From Thiomicrorhabdus sp033238645 (GTDB taxonomy: Bacteria; Pseudomonadota; Gammaproteobacteria; Thiomicrospirales; Thiomicrospiraceae), in the NCBI GenBank assembly GCA_033238645.1, contig BQXR01000008.1:49265-113264 (forward strand): 64,000 bases of DNA. The letters run 5' to 3'. Positions 53,070-61,505 of this stretch are shown here, piece by piece. A model generated the notes under the pieces. The model was not told the origin of the DNA. It ran no database searches and saw only the letters and a list, made by a program, of their open reading frames with translations. The translations under genes and the position numbers were made by a program. Each line of letters begins with the position of its first letter. The first letter of the stretch is position 1.

Positions 53070-55088
53070 ATGAAAAATACATCTCAAACAACACTATTGA
53101 CATTAATTTCCTTAATTATGATTGCTGTAGTAACTGTTATTGCGATCAAACCCTCTATAAATATAAAACATCATGAAGCTTATCAAAATACCTTTAATAG
53201 CTTAATCAAACACCGCCTATTGGCTAGTGAAAATACTTTTAAAATCACACAAGGCTATGTAGGTCATTACGATTATGTTCAAAAAAATATTCTTAAATTA
53301 TTACGCGATTCAGATGCACTTTTCTATATGCCCGATTTTTTAGATGAAACAGCTAAAAAATCTCTATTAAAAAATGTGGAAAATATTGCTAAAAACTCTA
53401 AAACAATTGATGAATTAAGTATTCATTTTATGCGTAAAAATTCAGTCTTAAACAACTCTAATAACTACTTAACAGTATTGATTAAAGAGTACAAAAGTAG
53501 TGCGCCTAACACTCAAATAAATCAACTACTCACTTTATTAGAGGTGCAATTAATGCACTTTAGGAATGGGGATACAAAAATTACTGAAAGCACTGTTTTA
53601 AATACTTATAGTGCCATTGTTAAAAACAATACTCATATTAAAAAAAGTGATTTAGGGAACTTGAAAATTCATATTGATATTGCTTTAAAATACAAACCTA
53701 TTGTTAAAGCCTTACAATTCGATATCAGTGACGGTAGCTACGATAAACTCGTTGCCGATTCCTTAAGTAAATATTTGAATTACTATCATGAAAATAAAGT
53801 TTTTTCTGTATTACTCACTAATATTTTAATTGGGTTAGTTATTACTTTATTGGCTTTAATCGCCGTTACCATGCTATTAATTCGTAAAAGCTCTAAAGAA
53901 TCTGAAGTTGCCAATACAAACTTAGCGATTAAACTCAGTGAATTGGATAAACAAAAACACCTGGCTGATCAACAAGTAGAAAAGGTCAATAAAGCACAAT
54001 TTGAAATATCTAGACACCAAGAAAAGTCTGAAAAAAATAATGCTCAGTTGACCTTAGCCATTGAAAAAACTAACCAATTAATGGAGCAAATTTCTCAAGG
54101 TAATTTTTCTGAACGTTTAGAAGAAAATCAATTTCAAGGGAAGTTAGCACCCTTAAGAAGCAGTATTCATAAAGCATTAGATAACCTGCAAGCTAGTATG
54201 AAAGAGATAACCGACGTTTCATCAAAATTGGCACAAGGAGATTTGAGCAGCAAAGTAACGGGGAACTATGGTGGGGAATTGGATCATGTTAAACAGGCTA
54301 TTAATGGTTCTATTGAAAACTTATCGAGTTTAATTTCAAATATTTCATCGGTTTCTATTAATATTCAACACGATATTGACCAAGTGCGTTCTGATTCGAA
54401 TAAAATGGCTGAAAGCTCCGCACAACAATCAGAAACCTTACTGGCTACCATTAATATAGTTGATGACACCACCAAACAAATTCAGTCTAATACTCAAAGC
54501 ACCCAAAAAGCAACTCTGATTACCACAGAGCAAGCTGATGTATTAAATGAGGGCATGCTAGTAATGTCGCAATTGATTAAAGCCATGGATGAAATCAGAG
54601 GATCTTCAGAGAAAATTGCCGATATTATTAGTCTGATTGACAGTATTGCTTTCCAAACCAACTTACTGGCCTTAAATGCTGCTGTAGAGGCGGCTAGGGC
54701 AGGGGAGCAAGGTCGAGGGTTTGCTGTTGTGGCGGGTGAAGTACGAAACCTAGCTGGGAAATCAGCTAATGCCGCAAAGGACATTTCTAATTTAATCAAA
54801 GACTCTAATGAAAAAGTAAAAACTGGATCTGAATTAGTTAATGAAGTGAATAGCTCATTAGAAAGCATCAACCAAAAAGTTGAAGTGCTTCAAGACTCCG
54901 TTCATGCCATTAATCAATCTAGTATTGAACAAACCAGTGGAGCCAGAGATATAACCCACTCTGTTTCTCAAGCCGATAGTATTAGCCAACAAAACTCACA
55001 AATGATTCAAAATACCGTAAATCAAATTAATGAAATTGTGGCTAAAACACAAGAACTTGATCATGTGGTTAAGTCCTTCAAGCTTTAA
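53070..55088 (+). CDS. Methyl-accepting chemotaxis protein
   Basis: A 672-residue transmembrane receptor. Helix 1 is near 8-27 and helix 2 near 246-271, enclosing an all-helical sensor of about 215 residues that recalls DAHL-type ligand domains. Two HAMP-like segments (about 330-375 and 380-425) are followed by the signalling region. The hairpin tip is IAFQTNLLALNAAVEAARAG with FAVVAGEVR (about 527-559). No C-terminal CheR-docking pentapeptide is seen. No che genes are nearby. The close spacing to the peroxidase suggests that the receptor senses something linked to it, such as peroxide, haem redox state or a shared substrate. That is inference. Confidence 0.88.
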   Translation: MKNTSQTTLLTLISLIMIAVVTVIAIKPSINIKHHEAYQNTFNSLIKHRLLASENTFKITQGYVGHYDYVQKNILKLLRDSDALFYMPDFLDETAKKSLLKNVENIAKNSKTIDELSIHFMRKNSVLNNSNNYLTVLIKEYKSSAPNTQINQLLTLLEVQLMHFRNGDTKITESTVLNTYSAIVKNNTHIKKSDLGNLKIHIDIALKYKPIVKALQFDISDGSYDKLVADSLSKYLNYYHENKVFSVLLTNILIGLVITLLALIAVTMLLIRKSSKESEVANTNLAIKLSELDKQKHLADQQVEKVNKAQFEISRHQEKSEKNNAQLTLAIEKTNQLMEQISQGNFSERLEENQFQGKLAPLRSSIHKALDNLQASMKEITDVSSKLAQGDLSSKVTGNYGGELDHVKQAINGSIENLSSLISNISSVSINIQHDIDQVRSDSNKMAESSAQQSETLLATINIVDDTTKQIQSNTQSTQKATLITTEQADVLNEGMLVMSQLIKAMDEIRGSSEKIADIISLIDSIAFQTNLLALNAAVEAARAGEQGRGFAVVAGEVRNLAGKSANAAKDISNLIKDSNEKVKTGSELVNEVNSSLESINQKVEVLQDSVHAINQSSIEQTSGARDITHSVSQADSISQQNSQMIQNTVNQINEIVAKTQELDHVVKSFKL

Positions 55089-55248
55089 TATCTAATAAAA
55101 GAGGGGGTAAAATTTTTTATCCCTTTAAGAAAACGTGATGATTTGTAATGGTCAAGTATTTCTGTAGGCTCTCTAAGCTACATTGAGTAAATCTTGTCTA
55201 TTTTGAACGGATGTAATGCTTGAATTCGGGTAACAAGTGCAACCGATC

Positions 55249-56217
55249 CTAAGCTGCTAATAAATCAACGGCTTCTCTTAAAAATAACTCAATAGGTTGT
55301 TTTCCACCTCGTGTTTTTCGAGGCCGACTATTGAGTCTATCCATGACGTGTTGAATTTCTTCTTCACTCACGTTATTAAAATCTGTTCCTTTCGGAAAGT
55401 ATTGCCTAATTAGCCCATTGGTATTTTCATTGATTCCTCTTTCCCAAGAGCTATAGGGATGAGCAAAATAGGTTTCCAGCTTTAGTGCCTTTGATACTCG
55501 CTCATGCTCTGCAAATTCTAATCCATTATCGTAGGTAATGCTGTGAATTCTATCCTCTATAGGCTTTAAAACAGGGATGATTTTATCGGCTAAGTCGTTG
55601 GCATTTTTTCCAGTAAGCTTAATAATTATGGTGTATAACGTTTTGCGCTCTACTAGTGTGTAGATCGCACTCTTATGATGTTTTCCTATGATAAGATCGC
55701 CTTCAAAGTCTCCAATGCGTTCTTTGTTTTCTATCACGTCTGAACGTTCTTCTATGCTGGTGGCATTTTTAATCCGTCCTCGCTTTTGGTAGCTTCCATA
55801 GCGCTTTCGATGCGTTTTGTGTAAATGGCGCATGAAGGTATACAGGTCGCCACCCTTGGCTTTATCTTCCGCCACAAAGCAATAAATAGTGTCATGATGA
55901 AGTTTAACCTTTTGGTACTTTTCTAGGTAAATGCAAACTTGTTCTGGACTGAGTTCTTGTCGAATTAGTTTTTCAACATTTGCTCTTAGCTTTCTGGTCA
56001 TCTTTATGACTTTAAGGGCTGTTTTACGCCGCTTTAGGGCAAACTCATCGGCTTGTTTAGGCCTATAGCCCTTCTTGCCTGTGTTTCGCTTAATTTCTCT
56101 CGTTATGGTACAGACATGCCGCCCTAGCTCAATTGAAATGCCTTTAGGGCCCATTCCAGTTTTCAAATAGGCTTTTATTTGGTATCGTTCTTCTATGGTC
56201 AACTGTTTATAGCTCAT
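55249..56217 (-). CDS. IS30-family transposase
   Basis: A 322-residue DDE transposase. The N-terminal helix-turn-helix (LTIEERYQIKAYLKTGMGP) is followed by a second DNA-binding segment. The catalytic region has FEGDLIIGK, ITYDNGLEFAEH and SWERGINENTNGLIRQY, giving the IS30 DDE pattern. The gene is uninterrupted and could be active. ATG 56217 is chosen; the frame opens ten codons upstream. Confidence 0.93.
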   Translation of the reverse strand: MSYKQLTIEERYQIKAYLKTGMGPKGISIELGRHVCTITREIKRNTGKKGYRPKQADEFALKRRKTALKVIKMTRKLRANVEKLIRQELSPEQVCIYLEKYQKVKLHHDTIYCFVAEDKAKGGDLYTFMRHLHKTHRKRYGSYQKRGRIKNATSIEERSDVIENKERIGDFEGDLIIGKHHKSAIYTLVERKTLYTIIIKLTGKNANDLADKIIPVLKPIEDRIHSITYDNGLEFAEHERVSKALKLETYFAHPYSSWERGINENTNGLIRQYFPKGTDFNNVSEEEIQHVMDRLNSRPRKTRGGKQPIELFLREAVDLLAA

Positions 56218-56263
56218 TGCAATTTCCTGTGGTAAGAAAATTAGCATACTATAAATAGTTGGC

Positions 56264-56351
56264 CTTTTTTCTTACAAGTAAGGTTGCACTTATTACCCGA
56301 ATTCAAGCTTTTTTCTTACAAGTAAGGTTGCACTTATTACCCGAATTCAAG
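56264..56351. repeat. 44-base perfect tandem repeat at the IS30 right end
   Basis: Two identical 44-base units (56264-56307, 56308-56351), each holding the complete right terminal repeat of the IS30 element. Confidence 0.95.
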
Positions 56352-57208
56352 ATGTAGCCAAGCACTGAATTCAACCTTTTATTGTTGTAATATCGTATGT
56401 AATGCTCAATGGCTTTTATGACTGATTTATGACTGATTTATGACTTATAAGCGAAAGTCCATTTAAATATTCACGCTTCAAACCTCTGAAAAAATGCTCT
56501 TGAATGGCATTATCCCAATAGTTTTCTCGTCTACTCATACTCTGCGCGATTCCATGTAATGATAAGGTCTTTTTAAAGAGCTTAATAACATACTGAACGC
56601 CTTGATCTGAATAAAACATTAACTTATGAGTATCTGTACTATTTATTTTTATCGCATTAATCAAACTTGTTTAGCAAGCTAAGTATCAGGATTTGAGATA
56701 AAGCATCGCCGACAATCTCTTGTCCCAAGATCAAGCACGGTTGTAAGCTAACTCCATCCTTGGTGGTTTTGGATGAAGGTTATATCGCTAATCCAGTGGA
56801 TATTAGCTATATCTTGATTAAACTGTATTTTTAATAAATTGGAGATATTAGGTTTCTCTATCTCTGTGGAATAGTATAGTTTCTTAGGTATCTTGGTGAT
56901 AATACCAGCATCTTTCATTAAGGCCTTCTTCTTCTGACTTATCTAATTGCTTGCAATAGGGAGGTTGCCTAACTGACAAATATGCTCTATTTATCAGAGA
57001 GGTTCTGCCTTTTTCATTTGTTTAACCACTTGTGTTAGGAGGAAGCCCTTTTTGTGATTACCATTTTTAGGTAAGAAAAAATAGCAACGTGAGGCCACTA
57101 GAGTTGATCAAAGAAGTATAAGAGAGTTCAGTAAGGGCTCTCAATAGTTATCAGAACAAATTTCACCATCAAATTGTAACTGCAATTTTGATAGTTGTTT
57201 TGCGACAG

Positions 57209-57224
57209 TTTTAAGTAGGGGGGG
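57209..57224 (-). repeat. C-tract intergenic element, copy 8
   Basis: On the reverse strand C7 directly abuts the ferredoxin stop codon and is followed by TACTTAAAA. Confidence 0.6.
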
Positions 57225-57551
57225 CTATTTGGTTAGCAGATATTTTTCTTTGTCGGCAACACCATCCCACTTATCAGCATCAATCGGGGCAGGGATGACT
57301 TCGGTTATGACGGGCCAAATCTTCGCATATTCTATATTTAATTCACTAAAATGCTGCATATTTTCTGGCAAGGCATCTTCTTGAAAAATTGCTTCGGCAG
57401 GGCATTCTGGTGGGCACAGATCACAATCAATGCAAACCTCAGGGTCGATGGCTAAGAAGTTTGGCCCTTCGTGAAATGCATCCACAGGACAAACTGCCAC
57501 ACAATCGGTATATTTACACTTAATACAATTTTCTGTAACTATAAATGCCAT
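57225..57551 (-). CDS. fdxA: 7Fe-type ferredoxin
   Basis: A 108-residue FdxA-type ferredoxin. Cysteines at 9, 12, 17, 21 and 40, 43, 46, 50 form the paired ferredoxin motifs that bind one 3Fe-4S and one 4Fe-4S cluster in this family. The C-terminal half (FSELNIEYAKIWPVI) is the characteristic extension. It is a cytosolic electron carrier of unknown partner, possibly the neighbouring FAD protein. The stop codon is immediately followed by a C-tract element. Confidence 0.93.
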   Translation of the reverse strand: MAFIVTENCIKCKYTDCVAVCPVDAFHEGPNFLAIDPEVCIDCDLCPPECPAEAIFQEDALPENMQHFSELNIEYAKIWPVITEVIPAPIDADKWDGVADKEKYLLTK

Positions 57552-57799
57552 CTGCTTTCTTCGCTATATTGCGTCAATTTCTGCTAAAATTTCGCTATTG
57601 AAATCTAAACTTATGTCTAAATTTTGGAGAGTCAGTATACTACTGATTTTGCAAAGGATTGCAAGATTATCAGCTGGCTTCGGCAAGACATTTCTTCGCT
57701 TTAACATTTGTTTTTTTATTTGGTTTTTGAGACCCTTGCTTGTTCCTGATTTACAGAGAAGGCCTCACAATAACAAAGCAACCTAATTTTGGATAGCCC

Positions 57800-59410
57800 A
57801 TGATTCGTATCACTAATGTAAAACTTCCTCTTGATCATAACGACGCTGATCTTAAAAAAGAAATTGTCTCAGCACTCTATCTTGATGAGGCGGCTCAGCT
57901 GATTGAGTTCACTATTTTTAGACGTGGATTTGATGCCCGAAGCAAACACAAAGTTGACTTGTTATATACCATTGATGCCACGACAAACGATGATGATGCA
58001 GTGCTTGAATTTAATGTTGATAATTCAAATGTCAGAGTCACCCCTGATATGACCTATAAGTATGTTGCTAAAGCGCCGGAAGAGTTAGCTGAGCGCCCAG
58101 TAGTGATCGGCTTTGGGCCTTGTGGGATTTTTGTTGGTTTGGTCTTGGCAGAGATGGGCTACAAACCGATTATTCTTGATCGTGGTAAAGAGGTACGTGA
58201 GCGTACTAAAGATACCTTTGGTTTTTGGCGATCTAGAACCTTGGACACCGAATCGAATGTTCAATTTGGAGAGGGGGGGGCCGGTACCTTTTCGGATGGT
58301 AAGCTTTGGACTCAGGTTAAAGATAAAAAACATTATGGTCGTAAAGTGCTGAATGATTTTGTGACAGCAGGAGCGCCAGAAGAGATCTTATTTGTCAGTA
58401 AGCCACATATCGGCACCTTTAAGTTGGTGGGCATGGTCGAAAAAATGCGCGCTAAAATCATTGAGTTGGGGGGCGAGATTCGCTTTAGTTCACGCGTGGA
58501 TGATTTGCACATTGAAGATGGGCAAGTGACGGGAGTGATATTATCGAATGGTCAACAGATCAAGTCAAAATACATTGCATTAGCCACTGGGCACAGTGCG
58601 CGTGATACCTTTGAGATGCTGCATGAGAAAGACGTCTACATTGAACCGAAGTCTTTTTCAATCGGTTTTCGCATTGAACATAATCAATCGGCGATTGATG
58701 AGGTTCTGTTTGGCAAAAATGCAGGCAATCCAATTTTGGGTGCGGCCGATTATAAGCTGGTTCATCACTGTAAAAATGGTCGTTCTGTCTATAGTTTTTG
58801 TATGTGCCCTGGCGGAACAGTGGTGGCGGCAACCTCTGAGGAAAATAGGGTAGTTACTAATGGCATGAGCCAGTATTCACGTAATGAACGCAATGCTAAT
58901 AGTGCGATTGTGGTGGGGATTGATCCGAGTGATTACCCAGGAGGGCCTTTGGCAGGCATTGAGTTTCAGCGTCAACTGGAAAGTGCAGCTTATAAGCTGG
59001 GCGGTGAAAATTATGACGCCCCTGCACAGTTAGTCGGCGACTATTTGGCGGTGACACCTTCTGACCGCTTGGGCAAGGTTGAGCCCTCTTATAAACCTGG
59101 TGTAAAGTTAACTGATTTAACCGAGATACTGCCTGACTACTGCCGTGAAGCATTGCAAGAAGCGATTCCAGCATTTAACAAAAAAATCAAAGGCTTTGCG
59201 ATGAAAGATGCGTTATTGACAGGTGTTGAGACACGTACCTCATCCCCTGTCTGTGTTAAACGTGGCGCGGATTATCAAAGTGTGAATACTAAGGGTTTAT
59301 ATCCAGGCGGTGAAGGGGCAGGTTACGCGGGTGGAATTATGTCCGCTGCCATTGACGGTATTAAGATCGCTGAAGCTATGGCGCTTGCGATAAATGAAGG
59401 TGATAAATAA
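57800..59410 (+). CDS. Uncharacterised FAD-dependent dehydrogenase (COG2509)
   Basis: A 536-residue flavoprotein. An N-terminal domain of about 90 residues precedes the dinucleotide fold GFGPCGIFVGLVLAEMG. GEGGAGTFSDGK is the family hallmark, and the C-terminus has GEGAGYAGGIMSAAIDG for the second FAD contact. Members are widespread but have no firm reaction assigned. It is divergent from ferredoxin gene fdxA across 248 bases, so a shared redox role is possible. A run of eight G (58273-58280) encodes part of the invariant GEGGAG motif, so slippage there would inactivate the gene. Confidence 0.88.
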   Translation: MIRITNVKLPLDHNDADLKKEIVSALYLDEAAQLIEFTIFRRGFDARSKHKVDLLYTIDATTNDDDAVLEFNVDNSNVRVTPDMTYKYVAKAPEELAERPVVIGFGPCGIFVGLVLAEMGYKPIILDRGKEVRERTKDTFGFWRSRTLDTESNVQFGEGGAGTFSDGKLWTQVKDKKHYGRKVLNDFVTAGAPEEILFVSKPHIGTFKLVGMVEKMRAKIIELGGEIRFSSRVDDLHIEDGQVTGVILSNGQQIKSKYIALATGHSARDTFEMLHEKDVYIEPKSFSIGFRIEHNQSAIDEVLFGKNAGNPILGAADYKLVHHCKNGRSVYSFCMCPGGTVVAATSEENRVVTNGMSQYSRNERNANSAIVVGIDPSDYPGGPLAGIEFQRQLESAAYKLGGENYDAPAQLVGDYLAVTPSDRLGKVEPSYKPGVKLTDLTEILPDYCREALQEAIPAFNKKIKGFAMKDALLTGVETRTSSPVCVKRGADYQSVNTKGLYPGGEGAGYAGGIMSAAIDGIKIAEAMALAINEGDK

Positions 59411-59670
59411 GGTTTTTAAATCCTTATTACACATACGGCTAGCCGTCAAACCTTGAATATATCTACAAGTAGATTCTCTTGCGAAAAGAGGGAATGAGGT
59501 AATCTAAATTGGTAGTGTGTTCAAATATACCTCTTATAGTCATATTGAAACCACTTGCTGGCAGAACCATTTAAATTTTATCAAATTGCGATGTTATTCA
59601 GTAGGTGACAAGTCTCTTTAAAGTACACAGTATTTGTTTTAACTAAAACAAAATTTGCTACGATATTCCT

Positions 59671-60194
59671 ATGAAAATTTCTCTTGAATTAGCACAATCC
59701 AACCATGCTCAGGCTATTTGTGATTTAGTTAACCTCGCATATCGTGGTGAGGCAGGCTGGACACGGAAGACTGATTTGGTGGCAGGGGAACGTTGTGCTT
59801 TGGTGGAGGTTGATAAATATATCTGCAACCCCCAATCTCATGTTCTGATTGCCTTTGAACAACAAGAACTTATTGCTTGTATCTGTTTGGAGCTTCAGCA
59901 AGACAGTGCTTATATTGGACTGTTTTCAGTAGACCCACGTTTGCAAGGAGTTGGCATCGGTAAAAGGGTACTCTCTCTGGCTGAAGACTATGCTCAAAAG
60001 GTTTTAAAGGCTGATAAATGCTCAATGGTGGTGGTTTCTCAACGGATGAGTTAATTACTTATTATCAACGACGTGGTTATGAGAGAGTAGGGCGCAGTGA
60101 AAACTATCCTATTCACCGGAATGTAGGCACCCCTCTGCAAGAAGACCTAATGATTGAGACACTTGAAAAGCAATTATCGACCTTGGAGGATTAG
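59671..60194 (+). pseudogene. GNAT acetyltransferase with a frameshift
   Basis: The first 127 codons encode a GNAT fold with the acetyl-CoA loop LQGVGIGKR, then stop at 60054. The second reading frame, from GAT at 60045 to the stop at 60192, continues the family as DELITYYQRRGYERVG and NYPIHRNVGTPL. One base is missing near 60043-60047. The gene is therefore recently broken, or the reading contains a sequencing error. The substrate is unknown. Confidence 0.85.
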
Positions 60195-60307
60195 CGATTA
60201 CTTTGGGTTAAGGTTTTTTTAAGGTCATTATTTGTCTGAATGGTTAAAACCTGAGAGATTGTTATCTATTTAATTTATAATGCCTTTTTTCTAAAAAGGG
60301 TGGCAAA

Positions 60308-61315
60308 GTGTTCAATCTTAGTACCATTCAAAAAAGGCTGTTATCGCCTTTTTTTCTTATTCTAATTCTCTTGTTATGTGCTGGTTGTAATAAGCCTGAG
60401 GTGCCAGAAGATAAGTTTGTCGTCGGTATTGTTAATATTAACTCTGCTGTTAAACCTGTTGTGGATGGTTTTAAAGAGAAGCTAGCAGAGTTAAGTGACA
60501 TGGATGATAGGGTTCTTGAAGTGATAGAGCCTGCCGTTTTAACGAACTTAGATCTCGATAAAGCCCTTTTAACCCTAAAAGAGCAGGGGGTTGATCTTGT
60601 TTTGACAACGGGTTCAAGCCTGACAACTAAGGCGGTTAAACTTTTTGAGGCATCTGATACGGTTGTTATTTTTGCACCCATATATGATCCTATTCGTTCA
60701 GGGCTGATTGATGACCCAGAGCTACGTGGGCAAGCTGAACAAGGATCAAAACGGTTTACAGGTGTTAAGGTCGGCGGGAGTAATTTAAAATCACTGGCTC
60801 TATTAAAGCAGGCTAAGCCTGATCTAAAAAAAGTATTTGTCCCTTGGAGTGGCCTATGTATGGTCGAGGGGTTTAGCTTAACTGATTTACAAGCTGCCGC
60901 TGAGGAGCTTGGTATTACCTTGGTGGCGTCTAAAATTCACAGTGTACTTGAGCTGCGCTATCAGCTAAATAATCTTCCAGAAGATATTGGTTCTGTGTGG
61001 TTGTTGCATTCGACCTTTTTGACACCAAATTATCAGATATTTGTAGATGCTGCGATTCAGCAGAAGGTCTTGCTGGCTTCTGGTACGGGGTTGGGTCACC
61101 GTGGGGTTATGCTCTCTTATGGGATTGATTTTAAACAGACGGGTTATAAAGCTGCCTATCTTGCTAATCAAGTAGCAAGGGGGGTTTCAGTTGAAAAGCT
61201 ACCGGTTATTGAGTCAGACTTTTTCTTTACCATTAATATGGCGAGTATTAATGCCGCGCAGATAGTACTTCCGTTAGAGCTGATACAACAGGCTGATTTT
61301 ATCTGGCGAGATTAA
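60308..61315 (+). CDS. ABC-type substrate-binding lipoprotein
   Basis: A 335-residue periplasmic binding protein of the ABC_sub_bind (PF04392/TrpX-like) family. The signal peptide ends with a lipobox LCAGC (lipid cysteine C27). The fold is type I, with VVGIVNINSAVKPVVDGF at the start and LTTGSSLTTKA. Translation starts at GTG behind AGGG. No permease or ATPase gene follows, since a terminator comes next, so partners must be elsewhere. It may alternatively be the sensor for another system. Confidence 0.8.
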   Translation: MFNLSTIQKRLLSPFFLILILLLCAGCNKPEVPEDKFVVGIVNINSAVKPVVDGFKEKLAELSDMDDRVLEVIEPAVLTNLDLDKALLTLKEQGVDLVLTTGSSLTTKAVKLFEASDTVVIFAPIYDPIRSGLIDDPELRGQAEQGSKRFTGVKVGGSNLKSLALLKQAKPDLKKVFVPWSGLCMVEGFSLTDLQAAAEELGITLVASKIHSVLELRYQLNNLPEDIGSVWLLHSTFLTPNYQIFVDAAIQQKVLLASGTGLGHRGVMLSYGIDFKQTGYKAAYLANQVARGVSVEKLPVIESDFFFTINMASINAAQIVLPLELIQQADFIWRD

Positions 61316-61354
61316 TGCTGCTATTGGTTGCTAATCTTATCTTAAATAATGATT

Positions 61355-61382
61355 AAAAAAGGGAGTTTATACTCCCTTTTTT
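61355..61382. terminator. Strong bidirectional terminator
   Basis: AAAAAAGGGAGT, loop TTAT, ACTCCCTTTTTT; serves the binding-protein gene and, in reverse, the endonuclease gene. Confidence 0.92.
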
Positions 61383-61449
61383 GCAGCCATTGATAAGCCT
61401 ATTTGGTCAATGATTGTTACATTAAAATGGTGTTAAAGATAGTCGCAGT

Positions 61450-61466
61450 AATTCAGCAGGGGGGGG
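61450..61466 (-). repeat. C-tract intergenic element, copy 9
   Basis: On the reverse strand C8 followed by TGCTGAATT, 39 bases after the endonuclease stop codon and in its mRNA sense. Confidence 0.55.
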
Positions 61467-61505
61467 AAGGAGAGAAGGTCATGAGTTGGTCTCTTCCGAT
61501 AAAGC

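Larger units (their letters stand above)
55219..56351 (-). mobile_element. IS30-family insertion sequence
   Basis: Left terminal repeat CTTGAATTCGGGTAACAAGT (continuing GCAACC, to 55244) matches the inverted right end with one mismatch. The right 44 bases occur twice in perfect tandem (56264-56307 and 56308-56351). ATG flanks the outer boundaries (55216-55218 and 56352-56354), a three-base target duplication. The target is the 3' part of an IS3 transposase gene. One intact transposase gene fills the element. Confidence 0.9.
55173..57000 (-). pseudogene. Decayed IS3-family transposase orfB, split by IS30
   Basis: Reverse-strand remnants of an IS3 integrase: QKKKALMKDAG, IHWISDITFIQNHQGW with an in-frame stop, FYSDQGVQYV, QSMSRRENYWDN and YNNKRLNSVLGY. 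An 11-base tandem duplication at about 56415-56436 (unit TTTATGACTGA on the plus strand) breaks the frame; removing one unit restores it. The IS30 element at 55219-56351 then interrupts the codon for the last tyrosine of LGYI. Deleting it with one copy of the ATG target duplication continues the frame as TSVQNRQDLLNVA and stop at 55173. The upstream limit near 57000 is approximate. orfA was not recognised. Confidence 0.85.

Noticed and set aside
56264..56351. Possible CRISPR repeat
   Set aside because: Only two units, directly abutting with no spacer, and identical to an IS30 terminus.
57598..57786. 62-codon plus-strand frame before the COG2509 gene
   Set aside because: Hydrophobic but without a ribosome site; it fills the divergent promoter region of fdxA and has no family features.
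59443..59454. ACGGCTAGCCGT palindrome as a terminator of the COG2509 gene
   Set aside because: Stem of six with no loop and no T-run; too short to support a call.
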